Assembly: GCA_030161315.1 (NCBI GenBank)
Contig: BSQW01000003.1
Span: 38,141,077 to 38,205,076, forward strand
DNA: 64,000 bases
Direction: 5' to 3'
DNA from: Eutrema japonicum
Lineage: Eukaryota > Streptophyta > Magnoliopsida > Brassicales > Brassicaceae
Every line of letters starts with the position of its first letter. The first letter of the stretch is position 1. Both the position numbers and the translations under genes were made by a program. The notes below the pieces were generated by a model. It did not search any database. It was given only the letters and a program-made list of their open reading frames with translations, and was not told the origin of the DNA. Shown in pieces: positions 40,915 through 53,015 of the stretch.

Positions 40915-43227
40915 ATGGAAGCAAGGATGAAGAAATACAGAGAAGTAGTGAGTCCAGAGAGAGCAAAAGTCTGGACAGAGAAATCACCAAAGTATCATCA
41001 GAAGATTAAGAAAGTCCAAATTGTTTATTACCTCTCCAAGAATCGTCAACTCGAGCATCCTCATTTCATGGAAGTCTTGATTTCTTCTCCCAACGGATTA
41101 TACCTTAGAGGTAAAATCATAATAATGCTTAAAAAGGTTTGGGAATTTTGAAGAATATTTTTGTGTGTGTTTGCAGATGTTATAGAGAGGCTTAATGCTC
41201 TTAGAGGTAGAGGCATGGCTTCAATGTATTCTTGGTCTAGTAAAAGGTATAAACTTTCTTTGATTTTCCACTTCTCTTGAAATCATGAAAGCAAGAAAAG
41301 TTTCAGATTTCAATGTTTCTTGATTTAATCTGCAGAAGCTATAGGAATGGTTTTGTTTGGCATGACTTATCAGAAGATGACTTAATTCTACCAGCTCATG
41401 GGAATGAGTATGTTCTTAAAGGTTCTGAGCTATTTGATGAATCCAATTCAGGTGAGGAAAAAAAAAACACTTTCTTTTGAATCATTTGGTTTTTGTTTCG
41501 ATGGAGGGATGAAGAATTGTGTTGTTGCAGATCATTTTAGTCCAATTGCGAATTCAGCGACACAAAACACGAAGCAGATAGTTGTGGAGCCACCATCATC
41601 TAGAAGCATGGATGATTCGTCTTCGTCTTCGAGTATGAATAATGGGAAGGGGACTAATAAGCATTCTCAGGAAGACGACGAGCTTTCTCCTCCAGCACTT
41701 CGCTCTGTTTCTTCTTCTGGTGTATCGCCTGATTCTAGAGACGCCAAGAACTCATCTTCTTGGTGTTTGGCTGAGTACAAGGTGTATAAGAGCGAGGGAC
41801 TCGCAGATGCTTCTACACAAACCGATGAAACTATTAGCGGTTGCTCTAAACAACCCCTAGAGACCTTTAGTAGAGGTGTTTCAACTGATGATGACGGGTC
41901 ACCAGAACCTGAATCCAGCGAAAACAATCTCGTGAGTGAGGCTTCGTGTGCGGGGAAGGAGAGGGAGAGTGCGGAAATATCAAGAAACTCTGTATCTCCG
42001 CCATTTTCCAACAGTGCCTCATCGCTGGGCGCAAAGACCGATACTTTGGAGTCTCTTATAAGAGCTGATGTTAGTAAGATGAATAGTTTTAGGATTCTTG
42101 AACAAGAAGATGTTCGAATGCCCGCTAATCCGAGGCTTAGGGCCTCAAATATGCTGATGCAGTTGATATCATGTGGTTCAATATCAGTCAAGGACAACAA
42201 TTTCGGCCTTGTACCTACTTACAAACCGAAATTTGGCCACTCGAAGTTTCCGTCCCCTTTTTTCTCCTCGTCATTTATGCTGGGAGATCTTGACCGTTTG
42301 TCGGAGACACCGAGCCTAATGAGCCTGAGATTAGAGGATAAAGAATATTTTAGCGGGAGTTTGGTCGAGACCAAGCTACAGAAGAAGGATTCCGCAGATG
42401 GGAATACTTCTCTTAAGCGTTCTTCGTCCTACAATGGTGACAGGTAGATTTCTGAATCACCTAGAAAAAAGTTCTGCTAGTGATTGCCTGCTTCTGTTTG
42501 ATTGGATGCTGTGTTTTGTTTCAATGTTAAGAGAGTTCTTGTGTTCTAAAAAGTAATCATCTTGAAACCAAGAGAGAGAAGCATCTAGAGCCAAAATCGC
42601 AGCTTATAAAAGACTCTCTGCCTTTAAGGTTTTCCACAAAAACTATAACTTCAAACTATATACCATTTTTGTTGTTGTTGCTTGGTTATAACGTTTTGAT
42701 TGGAAAGGCTCTTAATTTGAATAGTAAACTTCATCTCCGTGAATTCTCGAGGACACATTCTTCAACTTACAGATGTACCCATATGAGTTTTTCAGGGCAT
42801 CCAACCAAATGGGTGTAGCAGAGAACGGAGATTCAAAACCTGGTGGTTCGAAATACATTCCACGTTCGGGAAAGACTTCTACAATAAGCAAGCAACAACC
42901 ACGCAGCGAGTCCATAAGATCTCCTGTCTCAGAAGAGGCAAGAGACTCATCAAAAGATACTGCCAAGAACATTCCCAGCCCCTCTAAAACACCTGATGTG
43001 TGCAGTAAAAGAATAACCGAATCTTTGAGGAAGCCCGATTCTTTTAGAGAAGATGAGGAGAAGGTGATCAAGATTGATGAAAGGTAAGCACAAACATCTT
43101 GATGGTTAATATCATTGCCATCTTGTTTCATTTTAGACTCATTGAAACCTCTATGTATATCTTGAACAGGCTTGCTTCAGGAGCGCGGGTTATAATCCAA
43201 TCGAAAATGCCTTCAGGCAGTTCATGA
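40915..43227 (+). CDS. SOK3: SOSEKI polarity protein (DUF966), SOK3-like
   Basis: Six exons: 40915-41110, 41177-41246, 41336-41451, 41531-42443, 42796-43083 and 43170-43227, all GT/AG with consistent phase, giving 546 residues. The N-terminal domain (about residues 32-122: KKVQIVYYLSKNRQLEHPHF, SPNGLYLRDVIERLNALRG, YRNGFVWHDLSEDD) is the SOSEKI DIX-like oligomerisation domain. A conserved middle block ASNMLMQLISCGSISVKD lies near 330-345, and the C-terminal block GARVIIQSKMPSG ends the protein. The linkers are Ser-rich and disordered. SOSEKI proteins form polar patches at cell edges and guide division orientation. A. thaliana SOK3 has a similar length, and the neighbouring DUF1635 gene agrees. 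SOK5 is the main alternative but is shorter. Promoter-proximal repeats are listed separately. Confidence 0.92.
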
Positions 43228-43422
43228 TGAACTCTAACCAAGTTTCTAAGGCGAGTTTTGAAAAAAAATTGAAATCGAGAAAGACCCTTTTTTTGTTTGT
43301 TTTTGTGGTGGGCTACTTTCTCCATTTGATTGTGTTGTGATTGTAAATCTGGGAAGATGGTATGAAAAAGGGGGAAGAAAAAAAGTTTCATAAAAAGCCT
43401 AAAAATGACCAAAAAAAGTTGC

Positions 43423-43997
43423 CATGTTCTAAAAAGCGGCGTCTAGACGCTAGTCGGTGGTGGACTGCCACGATTAGTATCTAGGCAGTGAATTAGACGG
43501 TCAAACGATTTTTTTAAAATGTCAATGATTTTTAACGATTTTTTCAAAAAAAATTGTTGACTTTTCTTCAAAAAATCAACATTTTTTTTTTATTGTGACG
43601 GACATATGGTCTGTTACAAAGTTTTGGAAATACATCTAGAAGTACAACACACATGATAATTTGTTCATTGAAAAAGATGATAAAGATTTTTGTTTCCTTG
43701 TACTTTTTTTTCTCTCAATATCAAGACAAATCTATTTTTTGCATCATATGTTTGTATTTCTTTTTTGTTTTTGAAATTTAGATATGAATTTGAACTTAAT
43801 TTCGTAATGTTTTGTTATTTTGATAATTAAAATAACTTATTTCATACATACTTGTTTTGATTCATAACTTATGATTTATATACATATAAACTTTAAAATT
43901 AAAAAAAATGTTCAAAATTAATCGCTGAACCGATTAATCACTATTTTTCGGTGTAGACCCAAATCAGTACCCGACCACCCGCCTTTACCAACCTTGG
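43423..43997. mobile_element. hAT MITE, CTAGGCG family, copy 1
   Basis: 575 bp from CATGTTCTAAAAAGCGGCG to CCGCCTTTACCAACCTTGG, with an imperfect 8-bp duplication (AAAGTTGC 43415-43422, AAAGATGC 43998-44005). It has the same ends and TCTAGGC/TAGACG-rich termini as 51350-52045. It sits about 200 bp past the SOK3 stop codon. Confidence 0.75.
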
Positions 43998-44005
43998 AAA
44001 GATGC

Positions 44006-44719
44006 AAGTAAAATTTGAGAGAAAAGAAATTTGGAAGCAGAAAGGTATTTAATGTTTTGATGTGATGTGAGATGAGATAATGGACCACTGTTACTGATTG
44101 GTATGGTCAATTGTTAGGTTTGGTTTTATTTGTAATTCCAATGACATTTCGGTTTCAAAATGTAACCGGAATGTTACAGTTATCTGAGTATCTGACACAC
44201 CACTTTATTATGTTCTTATCCAGTGTTGTGTATTTCTAAAGCTGTGGATGGTCCTATCAATTTGAATTTGTTTTAAAATCTGAATTAGTGTAAGAAAAAA
44301 TAAAGTTATTTCATATCGTAAAAAAATTACACTTTATATGACAGAAAAATTTACACATATAATTTGTGAAAAGTTATGACATATATGGGGAACTGGCTAC
44401 GGTATAGAGAACCGAAATTGGATAAAAATCCGCTTCTAATCAGGCTCATTTTCTTACCATTTTTAGACATTAGTTTCATATTTTTGGAAAAAGCATTGTT
44501 CTATCGCTGTTTAAGTTCAAGATATTACTATCACTCTCAACACAAATTTGTTTTTAACATTATGAATCCTTTTCTTTGCTCTTTTGTTTACGTTCATATA
44601 TTTACTTATGAATTGATATATGAATAAAATTAATAATCTAATGGGTTAGAGCTGACATTTGGTTGTGAACTCTTAATTTTGGGGTTTTATGATTTTATGT
44701 ATTACATTTCTCTTATGTC
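44006..44719. other. Intergenic, no gene recognised
   Basis: AT-rich. The 83-codon plus frame at 44376 has no recognisable motif. Confidence 0.45.
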
Positions 44720-47336
44720 TAGAGGTGTCAAAATGGGCGGGCGGTCCATTATCCGCCTATGTCCAATAAATTATAGACGGTTTTGGACAAGCCCAAAATA
44801 GAAACGGGTTTAAATGGATAATGTCCAATTTCGCTTATGGACAAAACAGACCGAACAAGCTGGACATTGGGCCGCCCGAAATACATAAAAGTTAGGTCAA
44901 AATCAATTTGGAGGTTATTTTTAGAAATCAGAAACACTTCAGCTCCCCCTGCTCACTCCAGCTCTAATAATCTCTCACGAGCAAGTTTTTTTGCTAGATT
45001 AGTCGGATCTAGAAGAACCAAGGTTTCAATGTATATACGGGTTTCATGGCATCCACTTCATGTCTTTTTTTATTCTTCTTTTTGTTTATCCAACCAATGT
45101 CTAATATCTGATGTTTGGGAAAAGAAGGCATAAAACTCTGATTTTGTTTCTAGATGTTGTGTGTTTTTTTTTATCTCAGATGGATAATAACGAGGATACT
45201 ATGAACCTCAATGATGATGACTACATGAGTGGGAATGATATGGTGGATCAAATTGAAGAGAATCCGGTGGAAACTGATTCATTAGTTAGTACGACTGACA
45301 AGAGAGGTAATAATAAACGTAAGCGTTCTAGGTGTTGGAAATTTTTTAAGATCATTGGGGATAAGTTGCCTGATGGTAAGAATGATGTTAGATGCAATTA
45401 TTGCAACCATATCTATTGCATAGATCTAAAGAGAAGTGGCACCACTACTTTGATGCGTCATATGAGAGTATGTTCAAAGACTCCTGGAAGTACTCCTGTT
45501 TGTGGAAATAGGAAGCTAGATATGATGGTGTTTAGGGAAATGATTGCCGCTGCAATCATTGAGCATAATTTGCTTTATTCATTTGTAGAGTATATAATGA
45601 TTAGAGGCTTTTAAGTATGCTAATTCTAGTATTGAGGAATGGAGTAGGAATACTGCAGTAGCTGATTGTTTGAAGATCTTTGAAAAAGAAAAGAAGAAAC
45701 TTAGAGAGATCTTGAATGAAGTTCCTGGCAGATTTTGCTTTACAACTGATTTGTGGAGAGCATTCAAATCAGTTGTGATTTGTGGAGAGCACTCACAACT
45801 GATTTGAAAACTAAGATTTTGTCATTCTATGCGTTTCCTCCTCCACATATTGGTGCTGCTATAGCCGTGAAGGTTATGGAATTGTTGAAGGAATGAGGCT
45901 TAGAGAAGAAAGTTTTTACAATTACAGTGGATAATGCTTCATCAAATGACAACATGCAAGGAATTCTCAAGAGACAACTTCGAAAAGACTTGGTGTGCAA
46001 TGGTGAGTACTTTCATGTAAGATGTGCATCTCATATTCTGAATCTGATTGTGCAAGATGGGCTGAATGTGATTGATGAAGCTTTGGAAAAAATCAGAGAG
46101 AGTGTAAAGTTTGTGAAGGTGAATGAGTCTAGAGAACAATCATTTCAAACCTGTTTGGAAACACTGGAAATTGATGATAAGGCAGAACTTGTTTTAGATG
46201 TATCAACCAGGTGGAACTCTACTCATCTGATGCTCTCTAGAGCCATTGAGTATAAAGAAACACTTTGCCATCTTGCAGAGGTTGATACAAGTTATCAGAC
46301 TTATCCTTCTGATTTTGAGTGGGCAAGAGCTGAGTTAATTCATGAGTTATTAATCCCATTCGTAGAAATGACTAACTTAATCTCTGGGTCATCTTATCCT
46401 ACTGCAAATTTGTATTTCATGCAAGTTTGGAATATTAAAATGTGGTTGGAAGCTCATGGAGAATCTGATGATGGAGTTATTTGTAAGATGGTGGAGAGTA
46501 TGCAGGAAAAGTTTTACAAGTATTGGGAGGAGTATAGTGATATACTTGCTATAGCTGCGGTTTTAGATCCTAGGATGAAACTTGCTGCTATAGAGTATTG
46601 CTTCACTGCCTTAGATGCATCCACTGGTAAAATGAGGGTAGATCATGTGCGTAAGAAGCTGAAGAAGTTTTTTGAGGTTTATAAGAAAAACCCAAAGAAA
46701 ACCACATCAGGAACTTCAGAATCAAACACACGGAATCAGAACATTCTTCCTGGATATGATGTAAGTTTTTCCCCTTTTTTCTATGTTTTTATCATGTTAG
46801 ATTTGGAGATTTACTTTGGAGATTGTTATGGTATAGTTATGTGCCACCAGAACTTAAAATTGGCTGCAAACATTGCTCGGGTCATTATTTAAGTTGCAAC
46901 TTGACTCAATCCTGTTATTATGTATGTTTCCGTTGCAAGGTTCATTACCATATCTTAAGATTCTTGTATCATAATATCAACATTGTTATATATTTTTCAG
47001 AGGTTTTATGCCTTCTTTTCCCAAACGGTTGGTGCAAATAGAAAATCAAAGTTAGACAAGTATTTAGAAGAGCCAATTATGGATATGATTGCATTTAGAG
47101 ACTTCAGTGTTTTGGGATATTGGAGAGACAATGCAAATCGATTTGGAGAATTGTCTACTATGGCTTGTGATATCCTTAGCATTCCCATTACAACAGTGGC
47201 TTCGGAATCTTCGTTTAGCATTGGAAGCCGTGTCTTGAAAAAGTATAGTAGTTCTCTTCTTCCTTCAAATGTGCAAACCTATTACAACATAAGTTATGTT
47301 CTGTTATTATATTATCTATTTTATTGTAGTAATTGA
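44720..47336 (+). mobile_element. hAT transposon, right end not found
   Basis: The left end TAGAGGTGTCAAAATGGG (44720-44737) is a usual hAT terminus, followed by G/C-rich subterminal sequence and a transposase gene. The inverse end was not seen before the copia sequence at about 47640, so the right end may be lost or decayed. Confidence 0.65.
45181..47336 (+). pseudogene. hAT transposase, BED finger to dimerisation domain
   Basis: 45181-45614 encodes an acidic start and a BED zinc finger (RSRCWKFFKIIGDKLPDGKN, CNYCNHIYCIDL, TTLMRHMRVC). Between 45600 and 45930 the catalytic core start (FCFTTDLWRA) is present but frameshifted. 45927-46760 is open (DNASSNDNMQGILK, FHVRCASHILNLIVQDGL, DVSTRWNSTHLMLSRA, ILAIAAVLDPRMKLAAIEYC). 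A GT/AG intron spans 46761-47000. The second exon carries the hAT C-terminal dimerisation region (SKLDKYLEEPIMD, ILSIPITTVASESSFSIGSR). It resembles RICESLEEPER-type proteins. The early frame breaks make an active enzyme unlikely. Confidence 0.85.
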
Positions 47337-47640
47337 TAGGATTAGCAAATTAGCATGATCAACTATATAAATGAATTGCTTAAAACCAGAGATAGATGAA
47401 GGAGAAGATAAACATGAATACTTTTTTTCTTATTTTCAGTCTTCAGGTTTTACAAGATTGTTCTCTGATTGCCGTTGTTGTTGACAACGAATGGGTCTTT
47501 GTTGGGCTTCGCCTCTTCTTTCTCTTGGCCCATCTTTGTTTTTTTCTTTATATCCATCTGTCAAAGCTTTGTCTTTTTGACTTATCTTCCTTTGTTGTTG
47601 TTGCTATGTTTTTGCGATAAGAGAATTCACTCTAATAGTC
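47337..47640. other. Spacer between hAT and copia
   Basis: T-rich on the plus strand; it could be the LTR or 3' flank of the minus-strand copia that follows, but no TG/CA border could be fixed. Confidence 0.35.
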
Positions 47641-47836
47641 CACATCAAACTTGGTTTGGGGGAACATTTACACCAAGTTTGTATTTCAAACTGCTGAAGG
47701 CTTCATAAGACAACGATTTGGTAAAGATATCAGCCAATTGTAGATGAGCTGGAACATGCTTCACAACATGGGAACTACGAGCGACCCTTTCTATTACATA
47801 ATGATAATCAAGCTCAAAGTGTTTAGATCTTTTATG

Positions 47837-48094
47837 TTAAGCTGAATTAGCTGTCAGATGAACTCCTAGTTCTCGCAAAACCGAGCTGGTCCAAATCAAT
47901 TTTGTAGCTGTCTCAGACAAAGATAAATACTCAGCATCTGTGGAACTTCGAGAAACAGTTGGCTGCTTCTTATAAGACCATGAGATGATGTTGAAACCGA
48001 GAAATGTACAGAATCCTCTCGTGGAACGTCTGGTATGAGGACATCCATCCCAATCACTATCGCTATATTGATGTGTACGGGATTGAACTAACAA
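47837..48094 (-). pseudogene. copia RNase H fragment
   Basis: YSDSDWDGCPHTRRSTRGFC, ISWSYKKQPTVSRSSTDAEY and LGVHL are the RNase H block of copia polyproteins, with the acidic residues visible (D in SDSDW, E in DAEY). The sequence continues to about 47640 in another frame with stops. Confidence 0.85.
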
Positions 48095-48104
48095 GTTATA
48101 CCAT

Positions 48105-49600
48105 TTTAGCTAGGCTGCAAGTGCACAATAAACACAATAGTATTTAAGGATCGAATCCACATGGATTGAACGTTATCGATTTTTATTGATTTCTAAGTTG
48201 TGTTTAGACCTAATCGATTTTATGAGTTTTGTTTGTCACGATTTGTAGTTAGGAAATTAAACTAAATTAAGCAATAAAATAAAACAGAAAGTAAGCAAAG
48301 CGAATAATTAAAACGATGTTGTAAACTATTAAACGAAACGTTGGACAATCGGGAATTCTCTAGGGTTCATGGCCGATTTTTCATAAATAATTTGTTAGGA
48401 TTTCTAAAGCGATTTTTGTCGTCTATTGGTTCTTAAACTTAGAACACGAATATTGTGTGTACCCTACTTTCGTACATCTTACACACCAATAACTTAAGTA
48501 CTCGACCGGTAGCTTTCATCTTCGGCTGCGCAAAAAGTTATGATGAACAAGCAAGTTCGTTAACGCTCACAATCCAGGCCGCAAGTATACTTTCATATCT
48601 TGAGGCGAAATTGCTCGTCTACCCTAGGTCAAGCATATAGATCCATTACTTTCGTAACTCTAAAAGTACCTAAGTTCAATTGCAAGATGATCAATCAAGC
48701 AAAAACACATTAATGAAAATGATAGAACGAAGACCCTAATCGGTATCCTAGTCTAAAAACCTAATGAATAATCGAACCATGATAGCCCTTTTGAAACCTT
48801 ATAACCAAAAAGAGAACTACTCAACCATAGCTGAGATAAACATAATCAATAATTGAAAAGAAAACAATAAGAAAAATGGATGAAGAAAGGCTTCTCTATC
48901 GAAGAACACAAGTCGAGAATCCTTTGCTCCAAACCAAAAAGCAAGAGTAAAAGTTGCTAGAAATTCGTCTATGCCTTAAAGCGTGAAAAAGAATTGTGTC
49001 TAAGAGACCTAAAAACAAGTATTTATAGTCTTCACTTCATTGTAGATGTTTAGAGTTTCACTTGAAAAGATGGAATTGGCCTCGGGGAAGAAAACAAGCT
49101 TGCTTTGGTCGAACAGGGAGTGGCCGCGGGTGCGTGGTCTCGACACACGGCGCAATGGTGCTTGACCGCGGGCGGTGCCATCTTGGCCGTGGCAGAATGC
49201 CAGTTGGCCGCGGGTGCAACTCCTCGATTCGCTGGTGCAACTCCTCTATCCGCGGGTGCAACTCCTCTATCCACGGTGAATCTGGTTCTAGGTAGCTTCA
49301 TATGTCTTCAGTGATTCGAGTATATTTGATGATCCAACCATTAAAATGTCTCCAAACTAATTGCATTTGAAAACTGGTTGTGTCTTCTTTGTTATGTTCA
49401 AATTTGGTGATAATAGGACGGTGAGAAGGTCTTTATTCACTTTAAGACTTCTGACGATCCAAATTTATCAAAAACATAATTTTGTACCGAAATGCACTCT
49501 TTTATCCCAAGTTACCTGAAATGTTTTTCAAAATTCTAAAAAATGGAAATCAAAGCGATCAATAAAAATGGTCATAAACCGTGTTATCATATATGCGCTA
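48105..49600. repeat. Insertion in copia, LTR-like, origin unresolved
   Basis: This block splits the copia between RT and RNase H. It starts near TTATACCATTTTAGC and ends near AAAATGGTCATAA, roughly inverse to each other. Its left part (CACAATAGTATTTAAGGATC, GAATCCACATGGATTGAA) resembles gypsy LTR ends like those at 860-920, so a solo LTR is possible. No clean duplication was found. Confidence 0.45.
49105..49285. repeat. GC-rich CCGCGG minisatellite
   Basis: Phrases of the type CCGCGGGTGCAACTCCTCTAT repeat about four times after three looser GGCCGCGGG phrases. It is strikingly GC-rich in an AT-rich setting. Confidence 0.75.
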
Positions 49601-51349
49601 ATGTAAAATCAGTGTATGTAGAGAGATTGACACCCATGGTGATGGTTCCCTTCCCATACCCTAGTATCCGTTTGAGAAGCTTAAAGTTCGAAGTAGATGG
49701 TGAGTGCAACTTTTGGCAGACATAATTGACGGCATATTGAATGCCGACCTTGTCAGTGTCAAATATTGAAGCTTGTCGGCCAAACTCCTAAAGTAGACGG
49801 ATTCATGAATGGTTGATCTTGATCTGAGACTTTGTTCAGCTGGAGTGGCAAAGGAGTGTCAAAGGAGTAGCAATAGGAGAGCAATCAATCAATCCAGCCA
49901 TGACAAACATGTCTTCAACATATTTTTGTTGACACAGAAACAGACCGGTGTCATGAAACTTTACTTGAATACCCAAAAAATAATGCATATGGCTAAGATC
50001 CTTCATGTGAAACTGTTTGTTGAGATCTTCAAGAAGTTTAGACATTGCAGATGAGTTGTTGCCAGTAAAAATCATGTCGTCTATATACAACAACATCATG
50101 ATCACATCTTTTTCTTTTGAGTAAACAAACAATGATGGATCTTTAATGCTGCAAATAAATTCTAATTCTAAAAGATAATTGATGAACTTATCGAACCAAG
50201 CCCTTGGAGATTCTTAAGACCATATAAGGATTTGTGAAGAAGACATACATGATTAGGGTTGTCTTCATCAACAAAACATGTCGGTTGCTTCATGTAGACG
50301 GTTTTGGTAAGATCACCATGGAGAAACACGTTCTTGACGACCGTTTGTTTAATTTCCCACTACATCACCGAAGAAACATCAAGAACAAGTCGTACGGTAC
50401 CTGTTCTAACAATGGGACAGAAGGTTTCCAAGTAATCGATCCCTTCTTCTTGATTTAAACTTTGTGCAGCGAGACGAGCCTTAAGCTTGTCCAATATGCC
50501 ATCAGCGTTGAGTTTGGTTCAAAATACACACTTCCTAAGACGTGCATATCCGGAGTAAGAGGTACCAAAGACCATGTGTGTGCTTCAGTGCAGTTTCCAT
50601 ATTCCTCATTCATAGCATTGTTCAATCCTTCATGTTTAAGAGCCTCTGTTACTGTCTTTGGCTCAGAAAAAGTGAATTTATGAGTGAGAAGAACATATCG
50701 AGAATTCAGTTTGGTGATTCATGTTTTAGAGTGAGTGATCATTGGATGAGAGAGTTGAGCTCGTTGTTGCTCTGGGACTACTGCATATTGAGTAGAAGTT
50801 GAAACAATCGGATGAATAGGGAAAGTCATTGTGAGTTTGTATGTCTTGATCACAGGAGAAGATGAATCGTTGCCTATATGAACATAATCAAAGTCCACCA
50901 TACACCCACAATTAATCTCTTCATGGATAGTAGACACACTCAAAACTCCATAAACAGAAAGAGAAGAAGCTGGATGAGCCGGAGCTATTAATGGTGGAAA
51001 ATCTTGAGATGTAAAAATAGATTCAGGCGCTGGAATAGATTATTCACCGAGAGGCATGGGCTGAGAAGATGATGGACTAATGCTTATAGGAGCTGCAAGT
51101 GATTGAATTGATTGAACAGAGCTCTCCAGGAGAGGTTGAGCCGAAGAACAAATTGGGGAAGTAGACGGTGATGCATAGTTGCTTTGTTTAGAATGAGCTG
51201 CAGGTGCAGTTGATCTGAAACTTTGTTGCCATGCTGATGTAAGAATTGTTCTCGGATGTGGTTGCAAGTGGTAGTACATATCAGAGAAAGGGAATGTAAG
51301 GTCATCAAAAACAACATGGCGAGTTGGCGAGTTGGCGACTGATATATAC
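49600..51349 (-). pseudogene. copia reverse transcriptase region
   Basis: 50132-49836 includes the catalytic YIDDM in MLLYIDDMIFTGNN, followed by LNKQFHMKDLSHMHYFLGIQ. The end (about 49800-49600) reads YAVNYVCQK and LLKRIL in another frame. 50943-50460 and 51359-51040 hold the Ser/Gln/Pro-rich linker between integrase and RT and the RT start, with stops and frameshifts. Confidence 0.8.
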
Positions 51350-52045
51350 CAAGGTTCAAAAAATCGCTAGGCGGTAACTAGGCGTTCGATAGGGGCCTAG
51401 CGCCTAGAACGACTAGTCGGAGTCTAGGCGGAGCCTAGACATTAACATATTATTTATTTTTTATTTTTTATTTTTTAAAAAAATAATAAAAAAACATAAA
51501 ACTTTGACATAGAAAATACTAAAACATCACCAATTAAGTTTTTAAGAAAAAATAACAAAAAAGCATTTATAATTTTTCCAAAATAAACCTAAAAATTGAC
51601 AAACATTGAACACATATCACAATAAACCAAATATTTTAATTAGATTTATTTTGTTATATAACAAATATCACAACTTGTAAGAAAACTAGCGTGTAGTAAA
51701 AAAAAAACTCGCTTGGAAAAAATCTGGTGATCAAGCAAAAAACTAAAAGTCCTACATCGGTCAACATAAAGAGTATGATTAAAAAATCTTCTATATATAA
51801 TAATGCATTGTTTGAGAGTTATAGTAATGAATGGACTCATTTTTAGCCTAGGAACATCCAGAATTTGGGTCAAACAGTAAAAAAATTTAAAAACCATGCG
51901 GTCTAGTCGGGTTTAATCGGTATTTATCGACCGATTAATTCATGACCGCATAATTAGTCCGATTATATGAAAATCGAGTCGGTTGCTGGTCTTACTCGCC
52001 TAGGCGAGCGGTTAGGCGCCACCTAACCCGACTTTTAGAACCATG
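51350..52045. mobile_element. hAT MITE, CTAGGCG family, copy 2
   Basis: 696 bp from CAAGGTTCAAAAAATCGC to CGACTTTTAGAACCATG, with a perfect 8-bp duplication ATATATAC (51342-51349, 52046-52053). Both ends are rich in CTAGGCG/CGCCTAG. No transposase is encoded. It lies in the copia integrase/RT linker. Confidence 0.88.
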
Positions 52046-52132
52046 ATATATACTATGCCTTATATTTATCATTATAGCCCAAAAACACACACTTGAGGGA
52101 TCTTGGATCAAATTTTTGACTTGCATAGTCAC

Positions 52133-52610
52133 TCATAGTTGATAGCAAGCACAACCGAAGACACATATATAGGAATATTCTGGTGCTTTTCCATGAAGTA
52201 GTTCATAAGGGCTGCGAGTGTTTTCTAGAGCAGTGTGAGATAGGAGATTGCTAAGGAAATTAACAGTGAACAAATTATTAACCCCATATTTTTGTGGCAT
52301 CTTACTTTGGAACATCATGGAGAGACCAAACTCAGTGATATGATGGTGTTTCTGCTCAGCCAAACCATCTTGCTGCGGTGTATAGGAACAAAAGATGTAC
52401 TGTTGAATTCTACAGTTTTGAAGAAGTTGTAAAAATTTCTTGCTTGTAAATTCTCTTCCACCATCACATTGAAATATTCCAATTTGTGTCTGAAACTGAT
52501 TTTGAACCAGGGATTGAAACATGAAAAGGGTATAATATAAACCTGATTTTAACTCTAAAGGGTATAACCAACAATATCTAGAGAAGTTCTCGATAAAAAT
52601 TACATAATAC
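52133..52610 (-). pseudogene. copia integrase core fragment
   Basis: FQCDGGREFTSKKF supplies the second catalytic Asp, and SYTPQQDGLAEQKHHHI the Glu. ENFSRYCWLYPLELKSG follows upstream to about 52610. The first Asp and the zinc region are missing. Confidence 0.85.
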
Positions 52611-53015
52611 CAGAACCCGACAATCGGGTATAAAACCGATACTTAGACGACAAGTCTAATCTCATACGTGTTATCATGTATGAGCTTGTCGGAGGATATT
52701 AGACTATCAAACATCTGCACATATTATTGTCGCTATTGTAATTAGGTCAGGAATGTCGTAGTTTTTTATCTTGTACATAAGGCTTTGCCTTTGTACTTTT
52801 ATCAATGAGAAAACTTTTTACAACTATTATGTTTTCTCCAAAATATGTCAGTGTGACATTCTTTTTAATAGGATAAGTACTTTAAATACTATAGCACGCG
52901 TACATGACTACTTGTAAGAGATACGTAAATTTTATTGCTTGAAAATGTATGTTTCATAATCATATCCAATGACATCTTGATCTTTTGTTATATATGTCAC
53001 ATCATATGTTAGTTA
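52611..53015. other. LTR-like or intergenic sequence
   Basis: 52625-52860 contains CTTTGTACTTTTATCAATGA followed by a T-rich/A-rich end, as in copia LTRs, plus an inverted repeat around CATACGTG..TGTATGAG. No border could be established. Confidence 0.35.

Larger units (their letters stand above)
47640..52610 (-). mobile_element. Ty1/copia retrotransposon, minus strand, with insertions
   Basis: RNase H (48094-47640), RT (about 50600-49600) and integrase (about 52600-52133) lie in the right order on the minus strand. They are interrupted by an unrelated block at about 48105-49600 and by a hAT MITE (51350-52045). Gag and LTRs were not identified. The element is truncated at about 52610. Confidence 0.8.

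Noticed and set aside
41667..42200. Minus-strand frame of 177 codons opposite SOK3 exon 4
   Set aside because: Antisense shadow of a Ser-rich coding exon; no independent motif.
49058..49301. Arg/Pro-rich open frames in the GC-rich block
   Set aside because: Products of the CCGCGG minisatellite in several frames on both strands.
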